Below are positions 32,741-43,884 of a DNA stretch of 64,000 nt, piece after piece. Location: positions 29,281,521 through 29,345,520 of the forward strand of contig OX291544.1 of assembly GCA_946406115.1 (NCBI GenBank), written 5' to 3'. Below the pieces are notes generated by a model that worked only from the letters and a program-made list of their open reading frames with translations, was not told where the DNA came from and searched no databases. The DNA comes from Apoda limacodes. Its lineage: Eukaryota; Arthropoda; Insecta; Lepidoptera; Limacodidae. Each line of letters starts with the position of its first letter. The first letter of the stretch is position 1. The position numbers and the translations under genes were made by a program.

Positions 32741-33839
32741 TTTGTCGGCATCGGTACCGCCTCACAAATTAAACCGGTTACGGAATCAAAATATTGATAT
32801 TAGTTTAGAATAAAGTGTTATTTTATGTAACCGTGATTCTGTGACAATAGTTAAGCCTTTTGGCGTCGCTTTCGCAATAGACTATTCTCTGGAGATCCGC
32901 GGAGTCCCGTGTAATGTCGTGTTCAAAGACCGCGATGAAGCAAGTGCGAAGCCCTCAAATGCGGGCTGGCCACGCTAGCGCCGCACCCGTTTCAGCAGTA
33001 TTGCAGCAGTTTAGCTCGCCAACCTTTTCAAGCTAGCGACAGGCCACAGCGGCGCGACAGCGAACGCTCGGTCGCTCCAATTACTGCGACGACACTCCCG
33101 TCGGACAAGCCAAGTGCTTGCAAAAATGGTCGGATTTATCTTATATTAATGGAAATAAAATTTTAAAATCATATGGCCGCTCCAAATTTAGGAAATTAGA
33201 CTCAAATTATAATGATCATGATAACATTCTTGGCATTTGATGTAATTTTTGAAGATATTTCGCTTTTTTTTTGAGCTTTGCCACACATGTCCCATTGGCA
33301 TCTAACAAGTTTATATTTCAAAGGAGTCAATATTATAGCGAATCCTAGCAATAAAATCTTATTTACAATAACTGGATTTTGCAATGAAATAACTAACTAC
33401 ACTAACGAAAATTGTTTTAATTCTTATAAAATACGGGTTTTCTGTAATGACTTACAATCATATTAAAGTTGCAATGCCATAATCGATAAATACTTGTGAA
33501 TTGGTTTCATTTATGCAAGAAAAATAAACTACCCTCAACCGAGTAGGTACTTACTTACGTCCAAAATTGCATAATTATAATGAATTAACCTATAAGGTGC
33601 TAGGAACCCGTGTTAATCATTACAATCCCCGAGTGTTCTTTTTTTTTCTTGAAAAGGGCAAACGTATGTAGTTACATTTAACATTCAGAAATTATTCTTT
33701 TGAAAAAGATTAGTATTCAGGGCAAAATGTACAATTAACAGGATTAAAATGACAGGATCTACTTTCAAGATATTTATAAATATAGACTATTTATATTTTT
33801 TGGTACATTAACCAATTTAGTAGCAGATTAAAATAATAT

Positions 33840-35980
33840 TGTGCGCGGATTCGGGCGTCAGTTCAAACGTTTCCGCGCAGATAGGATGCGGAGAGAGAGG
33901 TGCAGCGGTTGCTGTAGCGGATGGCGGTTGGATGTGTCGGTTCTGTTTCGGAGATAGGTCTTGATGATGGAGCTAACACACACAGATTCAATAAAAACAG
34001 CGGATTGCGGTATCGGTATTTAATCTTCTATGGTTCTTCTATAATTTTATATGGTCTGTATTATAATAACACACGCGGTGTCGCGGTGCGTCTTCGGCAA
34101 GCGGGGCGGGGGGCGCTTCAGTGCGCGCGGTGCGTTCGTGACGGCTAGCTTGGTACAACTGTCTGTCGATGCAGCGGGCGGCTTGCAAGGCGCTGGCGGC
34201 CTTGGGTACCTTTCCATCGTAGGTGTCGGTGTCGGTATGGTCACGTAGTCTTGTACATTGGGTCCCGTAGAATTATGTCAGTTATATATATATTATGTAC
34301 GGTCGGTAGTCGGGTGTAGGGAATATATTTATTTATAATATAGGTAAAATAAAGGAAAATAAGAAAATATATGCGAGCAAATTCGAGGGGCGAATTTTAG
34401 CGAACATAACTCGCGGCGGCCGGAAAGGGATCAAAACTATGGTTTGATCGGGAATAAACAGTGGATCCTTCGGAGGGTCAATTAAATACACACAAAAAAT
34501 TTGTTTACAAATGTTGAAGCGGTAGCCTTGTTTAGACGCCTTAATTTAATATAAACGTTGATAAACCAAACACAAAAAGGTTTTTCAAAACAGGGTAAGA
34601 CATGTCTGATCTCCAGGAACTGACATCGGCACAACCCGGATATGGAGTTGAAGAGGCGGCTAGCATCTCAACAAAGGTCGCGGTGATAAGAAACTCTTAT
34701 CGAAGGAGCGGTATGTGCTTTAAATTGCACTATATGTATACGGAACCCTACAGCTAGTACATTGTCAAGTGCAATGTTTACTTAAATAAAACTTATTGTA
34801 AGTACGGACTCGACAGCGGCTTAAATTAAATATGAACTATCGGCGGATTACCTACTATACGTAACGAATAATAAATAAAATAGAAAAAGGTTTATTAAAA
34901 TAACCTAAGCTAATTCTGTAGCTTGAACACGGGATAGCAACTTCGTGTGCTACGGGTAATTTCGACGGCGCGCGGTGCGTACGGAAGCAAATTGTAAGTA
35001 GGTAACTTACAGGTAGGAAAAAATAAAAATGTTCGAAAACGGATAATCAAACTTATAATATAAAATTATCGGTCGACGGATAGCATAGATAACACGTTAG
35101 TGTTTAGTTAAGTAGGTATTAACGTGTTAATTGTACGTTCTAATGTCAAGACGTTTCGGAAACTACTTAATTTCGAACACAAATAAAACAACCAAGTAAA
35201 CTGGTCCTTGTGTTTCATACACGGAGCATTAGGACGGACGGTTCTAATAACAAAGTTTTAGTTTTACAAATAAAATAATCGACGGAGTAAGTGCGGTCAC
35301 GCTAATACCTAGTTAGTGTAAGTAAGTACTTATCTATGTAATATATTGTAGGTACTTATCGGTGTACGCAAAATTACAGTTGCAAATACGGACAGAGTTT
35401 AAAAATAAGTTATCCGTTTCGGTGTGATGTGTACCTAAACAAACATATAAGTTACGCGGTGCGAAGTTATAAGTAGGTACACTACAATAGATATGACTAA
35501 AATATATGTCTGCTTCAACGCATTCCTACATCTTGGAATGTGTGAGAAACGGTTACGGTATAACTACATATAGTTGTTAGTTAGACGGGTGTTTGGTTTT
35601 ATGTCGGTAAAGTAATATGTATGTACAATTAGTTCACAATCTTGTTTACGGATTTGAATACGTAATCGGTACGGTTGATTGATGTTATAAATCAAATCAA
35701 AAATAAAGTAAAAACTTAATCGGAAGGTTTTAATTTAATTAAATAAGATTTTATATCTAAGCGGCAAAGTCGGGGGTTTCACATGTTAATTAACGGTTTA
35801 TGCAGGCGGTTGAGATCGCGGAGTATAACTAGATAGTTTGATGTTTATATGCATCAAATATTAAACAAAAAAAATAATAAAAACTTATTAGACAGTAAAA
35901 AATAATAAAAGATTTTAAATATTATCTGTAAAGACGGAGAGACATGAGCAATGCATGCGAGCGGTTAAAAAACGCGGCTT
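33840..35980. other. Unassigned flank of the BEL/Pao element, CGG-rich then A/T-rich
   Basis: 33840-34260 is rich in CGG/GCG words (TCGCGGTGCGTCTTCGGC). 34260-35980 is A/T-rich, but its G residues are very often in CGG or CGGT. It might contain the 3' end and LTR of the BEL/Pao element that follows, but I found no copy of the TGTAAAATCCCCC terminus seen at 39.5 and 39.7 kb. Frames at 33921-34248 are composition artefacts. Confidence 0.3.
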
Positions 35981-35984
35981 ACAA

Positions 35985-36325
35985 CTACATAACTTGATAA
36001 AAGATAATGAAAATCAAAAACTTAATCAAAACTAAATTGTGACTTATACCTAAAGTAAATAAAACAAAAAATGTAAATGGAGCGGTGATTGAGCGGCGCG
36101 GGGTGAAGCGGTTTAGTTTAGGTTGCTGTTCGGGATTAGCCATCGGTGCCAGCAGGCTAGAGTTATTTGCTGAAGGCTTTGATAACGGGACAAGCAGAGG
36201 TTTTCGTATCGGCTCAGGCGGATTAAACTTCCACTGGACGTTACGTTTACGGAACTCGTCATAAAGCACGGCTTCATTGTCCAGTAAGAACTTATTAACT
36301 TCGGTTAAATATTTATTAGCGTTAT
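35985..36325 (-). pseudogene. BEL/Pao integrase C-terminal remnant
   Basis: Continues, after a frame break at about 36310, the integrase of the 615-codon frame. It has LTEVNKFLLDNEAVLYDEF and RKRNVQWKFNPPEP, the region just ahead of the third catalytic residue. It then switches to an unrelated Pro/Ser-rich tail. The Glu-bearing helix (usually APHFGGLWE-like) is absent, so this integrase could not complete its D,D,E triad. Confidence 0.75.
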
Positions 36326-38169
36326 TTAGTTCCTCGATCGGAACGCATTAAAGCGGGTAGTCCACGGCGACTTACAAAGCGGGTGAAAGCGGCAATAAAA
36401 GCGTCTACGGATAGGCTTGCGACGGCCTCCAAATGCACTGCCTTAATGGCAAGACAAACAAAAAACACATAAATATGCCGTAACGGAGCGAGCGGAGCGG
36501 AGTAAGCGGAGCGGAGTAAGCTTGACTTTACAAGGTAGGGACCTGCAAAGTCGGTCGCGGTACCAGCAAAGACACGTGATACTTGCACGCGATCAATAGG
36601 CAAATCGCTCATTAGCGGTGGCTGTGAAATAGCACTAAAGCGGTGGCATGTAACACAACGATGCAATACTCTAGACACTTGACGTCGTATAGAAGTGATC
36701 CAAAATTCCTGTCTTAGGACAGCAATTAAAGCATTAGGTGCGGCATGACAGTGTTGTCTGTGATAGTGTTCGATGAGTAGGTATGTAAACCGGTGCTCCT
36801 TAGGTAAAAGCATCGGGTGTCGGGTATCATAAGACAACAGTGATTGTTTGAGGCGACCACCTACGCGGATAATGTTATCGGTATCGATAAATAAATCGAG
36901 CTTTTGTAACGATGTGCGGACGGCTTTACCCTTTTGTATTAATGGTATCTCGGAAACAAAGGCGGTAGATTGTACAAATTTAACAAAAAATTGTTTAGTG
37001 GCGCGTGTTTCATTCACGGTTAGGTATTTTAAACGAACACGGTGTTCATGTTTTGGTTCAACGTTGTGAATAAATCTGAGTACGTAAGCGGTTCCGTTTG
37101 CGGTGACGGGTCCTCTCCCTCTCACGGTCGATGGGCTGAGGCGCGAATGTGGCACGTCCTTCACGCGGTGACGTGCGCGGTGACGTACGCGGTGACGTAT
37201 GTGGTGATGAGTGCTAGCTCGCGGATCGGACCTATTTTTGGTGTGGGACCTCCACGCAGACGGGTACTGCGATATAATTAAACTGCGGTGAGTTTGGCGA
37301 ATGGGGTGTTTTGAAGAACACCATCTATAAATTTCGGCTATCGGAGCCCATGAGGGGCGTTGCGTGGTACTCATAATCATAGCTAATTGCTTGGAGCCGG
37401 GGGGCATGTGCAACGCGGAGTCGCAATGGTTGCAACAGCTCGTGTGTTGCGAGCGTACTGCGGACGGAACGGTTCGGTATGCTGTGTAAGTACAGCTCGG
37501 TGCGGCTTGTCGGACTAGATCGGGGTGTCGAGCGGGATTTAAATCGGAGTACTGGTTGCACCCACGTAATGTGTGCAACGTTGAGTTGCAAAAGTTGCAA
37601 CCGTGTCTTGGTTGCATTCGTGCTGCTGACGGGCGGTACAAATCTGACGGGTGACGGATCGGCGTGACGGATGGACGATCGGACTGACGGGCGGATCGCG
37701 TGACAGACGGACGATCGGATACGGGTTCAGTAAGACTGACGGGATCGGTTGTCTTCGGTTTATCGTCGGACAACGGTGGTGCTATATGCGCGATATGCTC
37801 GTGGTCTCGCGGAGGAGGAGTCTCGGTCGGCGATAGCGGAGATGGGTCGGTAGGACGGACAGGTTCGACGGAAACCGTAATTTGGTCGGTGGGTTTCAGG
37901 ACAACTTCATTTGAATGCATCGCATTCCTTATCTCCATATCTAACATGAAACTATGCATGTTTGAAAACCGGGTACGGTAGATGCCGAGGTCGGTATCCC
38001 CGAGATTACAAATCAGGTCCGTGTAGGCGGCCTCTAATTTGGTAAAATGCCTAAAGAAAATCCTTTCCGCAAAGGCAATCGCGGTTGCGGTTTTGGCCGC
38101 TCGGATCTCGTCACGGACTTCACTTAGAAGATCGTGCCTTATGTTAAACGTGGCTACGCACTTCAACAT
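36322..38169 (-). pseudogene. BEL/Pao retrotransposon: gag fused to integrase, protease-RT-RNase H deleted
   Basis: One open frame of 615 codons. Residues 1-90 are a gag-like helical region. 100-190 is Pro/Ser/Asp-rich. A CCHC knuckle CNFCNSTLHTLRGC is at 191-204. A second one at 246-259 has Ser for the final Cys. A His/Arg repeat lies at 321-337. From about 355 the text is the segment after RNase H, then the integrase HHCC zinc region (HYHRQH near 468-473, CVTC 505-508) and core with Asp540 (TDFAGPY) and Asp611 (SDRGTK). Protease, RT and RNase H are entirely missing, so a deletion joined gag to pol in frame. The frame ends just past Asp611. It cannot retrotranspose alone; whether the long frame is chance or maintained is open. 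Confidence 0.85.
37150..37212. repeat. 12-bp tandem repeat inside the BEL frame
   Basis: Four units close to GCGGTGACGTAC (37160-37208), read on the minus strand as the His/Arg run of the gag-integrase frame. As 12 is a multiple of three, copy-number change keeps the frame. Confidence 0.75.
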
Positions 38170-38397
38170 TTTAAAAAGTCAAATTATGGACAAACAAAGA
38201 ATATGAATTAATAAATATAGATAACTCGGATAAAAGTTAATTGAGCGGAATAAAATAAAACGGGGGGTAGGTAAGTACGTCAATGTTACCGTTACGGTCG
38301 TAGCGTCCAGTTAGTCGATTCAGCGTAATCAGCGGTCGGGTTTCTGTCGCTATGCCTCACAGCGTTCAGCGACTCAGCGGCTCAGCGGCTGTCGCGC

Positions 38398-38700
38398 TTG
38401 AAAGCTACGTGCGGTGTCGGCGTGACCTTAGCGGGACGCCTCGTGGTTTTATCGGCGGCAACGTGGTTTGGCGGGACCGTGTGGTTTCGGCGGCAACGGC
38501 GGCGTAGTTTTGGGGGCCGCGTGGTTTCGGCGGCAACGGTTTGGGGGGCCGCGTGGTTTCGGCGGCAACGGCGTGGTTTCGGCGGCAATGGCGTGGTTTA
38601 GTGGGACCACGTGGGTTCGGCGGCAGCGGCGTGGTTTGGCGGGGCCGCGTGGTCTCGGCGGCGGCGTAGCCTTTAGGGAGCGGGTGCTGCTGATGCGGAC
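38398..38700. repeat. GC-rich minisatellite (GTGGTTTCGGCGGCAACGGC units)
   Basis: About ten degenerate units of 18-36 bp built from GTGGTTTCGGCGGCAACGG and GTGGTTTGGCGGGACC. It produces long spurious reading frames on both strands (Arg/Gly or Pro/Arg-rich). It lies upstream of the gag start on the minus strand, in what would be the element's leader. Confidence 0.85.
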
Positions 38701-39019
38701 GTAGTCGGATAGCGGATGCGGATGCGGATGGTCCAGTGCTGGTGGCCCTCTTGGCTGCGTATCTCGGTGGGATAGCGAACAAATATAGTCTACGAAGATT
38801 AGGGTTTGACAGTGAATTTGTTTGGTATTTTTTTGATGGTGAATCCGTTTACGAGATGTTGATAATTTTATGGAATTCTAATATTAAACATGTAAAATAA
38901 GTCCTTAATACAAAGAATACAATCAAGGGGAAATTTTTGTTTTAAAATTTTTTGGAACGCAAAGAGTTGCAGATTTTAAACGGAATAGAATTCTATATAT
39001 AGGACGAGTTTGAAGGCCC

Positions 39020-39474
39020 AGGGCGTGCATTTTGCCAGGAGGGTAAAGTCCCTCCTGGGGTTATTAACTATAGGAAGTTATGTGATCTCTAGCCGCTCGT
39101 CCGTCCAGGTCCCTAAGTCCCTGCTGGGAGACTGAATTTAACAGGTTTTGTATTCTGGCCGTGCATTCTTCTAGGAGGGTAAAGTCCCTCCTAGGAAGGC
39201 TCAATTTGACGAGTGATCAAAGCTTGCACTCTTCCAGGAGGGTAAAGTCCCTCCTAGGAAGTCTGAATTTTACAGAATTTGTATTCTGGCCGTGCATTCT
39301 TCCAGGAGGGTAAAGTCCCTCCTAGGAAGACTCAATTTGATGAGTGATCAGAGCTTGCACTCTTCCAGGACGGTAAAATCCCTCCTCGGAAGTCTGAATT
39401 TTACAGCATTTGTATTCTGGCCGTGCATTCTTTCAGGAGGGTAAAGTCCCTTCTAGAAAGGCTCAATTGGATGA
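39020..39474. repeat. Hairpin minisatellite, alternating 63/68-bp units (131-bp higher order)
   Basis: Seven units each hold a near-perfect hairpin of the form CTTCCAGGAGGG TAAAG TCCCTCCTAGGAAG. Hairpin starts are about 39033, 39098 (weak), 39168, 39231, 39299, 39362 and 39430. Spacers alternate between a TCTGAATTTTACAG type and a CTCAATTTGACGAGTGATCA type, giving a two-unit higher-order period of about 131 bp. It ends where the TGTAAAATCCCCC LTR-end repeat begins. An orphan piece occurs at 42775-42876. Confidence 0.9.
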
Positions 39475-39801
39475 TGTAAAATCCCCCGTGTAAAACGAGA
39501 GGAAAGACTTAATTGATTTTGGAAAAATATAATTTCTACCAAATTATATAATTTAAGTTTTGGCCAGTGTCTAATTAGTCTAGTGGTTTTATTACGTAAA
39601 AATTACGTTAATAGTTTAGGACCGTTTGTGAAAACGTAGAAACATATAAATAAGATTCTTTTATAGAGGTTATAAGTTAATTATTTTCTTAATAATAACT
39701 CGTATTTCATGACCTCTATCCTGGTCACGGCACCAAATTCTGTAAAATCCCCCGTGGAAAACGAGAGGAAAGACTTAATTGATTTTGGAAAAATATAATT
39801 T
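39475..39801 (-). repeat. Duplicated LTR-end segment with primer-binding-site-like sequence between
   Basis: 39475-39535 and 39741-39801 are 61-bp direct repeats with one mismatch, beginning TGTAAAATCCCCCGTG. On the minus strand this is an LTR 3' end (...GGGGGATTTTACA). Immediately inside the second copy, 39721-39740 reads on the minus strand GAATTTGGTGCCGTGACCAG, a typical BEL/Pao primer binding region (TGGTGCC start). The first copy is followed instead by the minisatellite. This suggests 39741 onward is the 5' LTR of the minus-strand BEL element, with its end duplicated into the leader. The right LTR boundary and a matching 3' LTR were not found. Confidence 0.6.
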
Positions 39802-42774
39802 GGTAGTAAAGTAGATAAATATCCTAAATACTAGTGTTTATGACTTAGCTATGTCCAAACTCGCTGTTGTGAAACCGGAGTATGCTCGTAGGTTCCCGCT
39901 TGTCGTTCATGCTCACACCACGCTGAGTTCGCTTATCCGCTCCTGGAATTCGAAAATAAGAGTGTATATATATTGGATTGATAATAATTAATAATATAGA
40001 TTTTTGAATCTTAGTTTAAAAGAAGATAAAAAATTAAAAAAAATATGAAATTATAAATCAACAAATAAAATTACAAATATGAAGTTTGAGGTTAAGAAGC
40101 ATTTTTGATTAATTGGACCCTTTATCCTTACCTCCAAACAGATATAATTAATTCTGCTTTTTTGTAATCACCAAATTAATTATGATAATTTGACCAATCA
40201 TATCTGTTGCCCTCTCCTCGAGATTTTTAAATAGAAAAACCGCAATCTATTTAAGATCTCTACACATAAAGGCTGTCCAGTGACTCTATTTATTACGTAA
40301 CAAAAAAAAATTAAAACACTCAAAAAAAACAAGAGAAACAAGAAATACAAATTGAGTGTTTGGGATGTACTAATTTTAACTGTCAGCGAGTTATGATGGG
40401 CCAATTATAAGCCATGAAAAAGAAAGGACGCTGAAAGAAAATTAGATTAGTACACGTTGAAATAAATTTACATTAGAGTACATAAGTGATTGAAATAGTA
40501 AGCTAAATTAATTGAACTTTTTTCAAAGAAAACAAACTAGCCTAAATTAATTTTTCAGTGACTTCGTGTTTGGTTCTTGTATTTTAGAACTTCACTGAAA
40601 TCGGGCATTACTTAAATACAATAAAATACTTAATTATTTAATCAATGTAATTAGAATAAATAATCTCTTACGATATATTTATATGATAGAATAGAATTAA
40701 AGCAATGCCATGCAAGGTGAAAAACTACAATAGTAATTAATTATACTCAACTTTTATGAATTTCAGCATTATAGTCCTGAAGTATCTCCAGTTCCACAGG
40801 TACACGATGTCTGCATAATTTCCGTAAACTCCCGTCGGACAAACAAGGACGAGCACTCACGAAACATGACAAATAAAAATAAAATAATGAATAAGGATAA
40901 CATATCATTATAACATCTATAGCTGAAAGGAAAATTTAATTAAAAGTAAATAACAAAATTATTTTTCGAAATTACTTCTTACAAAATATAACTCATTCCT
41001 GTACACACTCTTCATCATTCAAAATCTCATTAGAAATATCGATACATAAAAGCATCTTTCCTTATACACAACATACATCGCCTTAGTTTTTTGATGTATA
41101 TATGTAGTATAAAATATATATTATGTATATAAAATTGGAATTAAAAATTTTTATATTATGAGATCTTACTTTTGAGAACTTTAGAACTTCGTTCCGAAGT
41201 TCGTAGTTTTGTAACTTTTCGAGTATGTGTCGTAATATTTAAATGTATGTAAGTGTAGGATTCCCAGAATCATTTGTTCTATTTACTTGTGCAAATAGTC
41301 CTCCAGACATTACGTATTGACACGTCGCGTAAATAGATTTGTTTACCTAGGTATTATGTACTTGACGAAAAAAGGAAAAAAAAAATTAATTAAAATTCAG
41401 AAAATTCAAATATTCCATGCTAAAAGCACAAGTAATTTTGTGTAAAATACATATTTATAATGTATTATGTTCTATGTATTATATTCTAGGGAAGACAAAA
41501 AATAGTCACTCGTTCTTTTATCTCATGAAATACCATGAAAATGTGTTCAATAGGTATTTTTACAAATACATAATTCTTTATGTAACGTGAACTTTGTCGT
41601 TTGTTGTTTTGTGATTAATAATTTGAACTGTTGATAAAAGGCTTTTACACGAAGATTTTATAAATACAAATAGTAGTTAAACTTACGTCGAATTTGCATA
41701 ATCATTAGGTCCCAGACCTATTTAACAGTAGAATGCAGTAGATAGAGTAAATTAGCCTTCAGTTCATTGTATCACATTATATTTTCACTGCGTTGAGTTT
41801 GAAAAACATGAAGTAAGAGTTCTCTATGTCAAACTTTATATTTATAGAATAAGAGTGACTAAGATTTTGTCTTGCTCTAGTGTCATACTTCTAAAAAATA
41901 TCTCATACATCAACTCCCTTTGTTATACATATTCCACACCTTTTGTCATCAATAAAACATACATACACCTTTAAAACATACATCTCATTCAACTGTCATA
42001 ACCATTTAGCAACATAAGAAATTAACGAAAATCTGAATAAAACCTGTCAAGACAAAATTTAATAAAAAAAAAAGGAAATATTATACAAAATTAATAATAT
42101 AATACTACTTTACCGAACTGTTTTGTAGAACACAAACCACTAATTAAAAAATTAAAAAATTTAAATATTAAAATATTGTAAAGTTTAATTATACACATCT
42201 GAACTTCAGTACACTCTCTGATTGACTCAGTCGTTTAAAAATATAACATGAAACTCCACGTCTCTACTCTAGAGAACTCTCTGGCAGACTGTTGCAACTT
42301 CGTTCCTGCAAGCTTCCTGGAAATCCTCTATACCGGCTATCAGCTCTGGGGCCCTTTTCTATGCATTCATGCGGTTCATGGATCTAATAAAACTGGCTAT
42401 TCAACATCACAATTTGTATTCTTTGTTATACAAATTATGTGACAAACTGAAAATACACCGTATTTGTATATCTTTTAGAGATAAAAACAAAATACAGTTC
42501 GAGTACGTGACTTTCTATAGTTAAAGTTACCAAATTTCAGTTGATCCTTTTTTAAAGATTAAGTAATTTTCTCACAGTGTTTAAAGTTGTTAAACACTCG
42601 ACTTTCTGTCTTTCAACATAGACAGAAACTGACTGTGTTAAATGAAAGCACCTATTCACTTAAGGAAACAATTCAAGTTTCTAAGAATTGAGCAAAGTTT
42701 CAGTTCTCTATATTTACTTGCATCTTTATTTGTTAAAGTAGCATAAAACAATATGTTACAATGAGTCAGAGACT
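39802..42774. other. Long A/T-rich stretch without a recognised gene
   Basis: May begin with the rest of the BEL 5' LTR (to about 40000). Small open stretches (40198-40404 minus, 42248-42442 plus) have no recognisable motif. A 15-bp word CTCCCGTCGGACAAR occurs at about 40829 and 33096. I see no RNA gene. Confidence 0.35.
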
Positions 42775-42876
42775 GAACTTTACAGTATTTGTATTCTGGC
42801 CTTGCATTCTTCCAGTAGGGTAAACTTCCTCCTAGAAAGGCTCAATTTGACGAGTGATCAGAACCAGCACTCACCC
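42775..42876. repeat. Orphan copy of the hairpin minisatellite
   Basis: CTGAACTTTACAGTATTTGT, CTTCCAGTAGGGTAAACTTC CTCCTAGAAAG and CTCAATTTGACGAGTGATCA match one complete 131-bp unit of the array at 39 kb, 3.3 kb away in the same orientation, with the hairpin partly decayed. Confidence 0.8.
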
Positions 42877-42879
42877 TGT

Positions 42880-43880
42880 AGGGAGACCATATTTTGTGAA
42901 TTGGTCGTGCCAGTCAACATACGGTCAGTGCCGGAGAAGATGGCCGGATAGTGGAATAAAGGACAAAATTATTGGCATTTGAATCAGAATCAACGAAATA
43001 CAACTTTAAGATCCTTATGCAATCAGAAAATCAGTGTAAGCTGACTCAAAAACACTTTGAACTAAGCAACGTGCTGTCATAAACACTTATTGACTTTTTG
43101 CTAGTCTTTGTGGCTTTAAATACTCTCAAGAAACGTCGAATACAGAGGAAATCCTCTACCAAAATGATACCTGTTTTCACACGCTGTGCGAGAAACTTTT
43201 CAGGAGATTTACCTATCTGCCTCCGAGCGAGATCACATGATCCTAGGATGTGTGAAGACCACCAATACCGACAGCCTCACCAGCTGGCCTAAGTATTTCC
43301 TCTATCATCCTCGATACTTAAGGTACGTAGTTACCTTTGCGTATTTAATTGAGATTTTAAAGCCATATTGGGAGCGAACGTTCTGGCGAGCAAACCTACG
43401 CGCAAATGCCTTTGTGACCCACTACAAATCCAGAATTATCAGTATCACTTAGTAAACATAAACAATGTGTGGACATCCCCCGTCGAATGTCGTGCAATCG
43501 AAACTGGAAGCATGCTGATTTGGAGACAGAGTTTCTTCTCTTGAATGAATGAATGAAAAACTGGACGGAAGAAAATGTCGCTTTAGTCACTTACTATGGT
43601 CCATACTCATACTCCTATCACCGTGCTTGAGGTTGATGGTAAGTTTAATACATCAATAATATTTCCATCTAATGTTATGTAATTTCTTTTTTTTCATGCT
43701 TTCGAACATTAAACGGGAACGAGCAAGGCAGAATTATTGAAACGGTGCCCAGCACAATTTATTTTTGCATTGGAGCGATTTTTCCATTACTGTTAACTTC
43801 TGGAAATATTTTCGGTCAAGGTTTCTTTATTACATTCACTCCATGTTTTTTTTAATGCTTACACGGAAAGCACCTACCAC
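42880..43880. other. Unassigned stretch before a LINE
   Basis: Reading frames of 64-88 codons at 43098-43452 (plus) show no motif I recognise. They overlap in different frames, so at most one could be real. 43540-43556 is a short GAAT tetranucleotide repeat. Confidence 0.3.
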
Positions 43881-43884
43881 CGAC

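Noticed and set aside
33921..34248. Coding region in the CGG-rich block
   Set aside because: Overlapping open frames on both strands with no motif; explained by base composition.
38382..38782. Arg/Gly- or Pro/Arg-rich proteins on either strand
   Set aside because: Frames are open in several phases on both strands because of the GC-rich minisatellite; no start context or domain.
39020..39474. CRISPR-like array
   Set aside because: Regular spacing with a palindromic repeat is superficially similar, but spacers are themselves repeated in alternation, there are no cas genes, and the DNA is eukaryotic.
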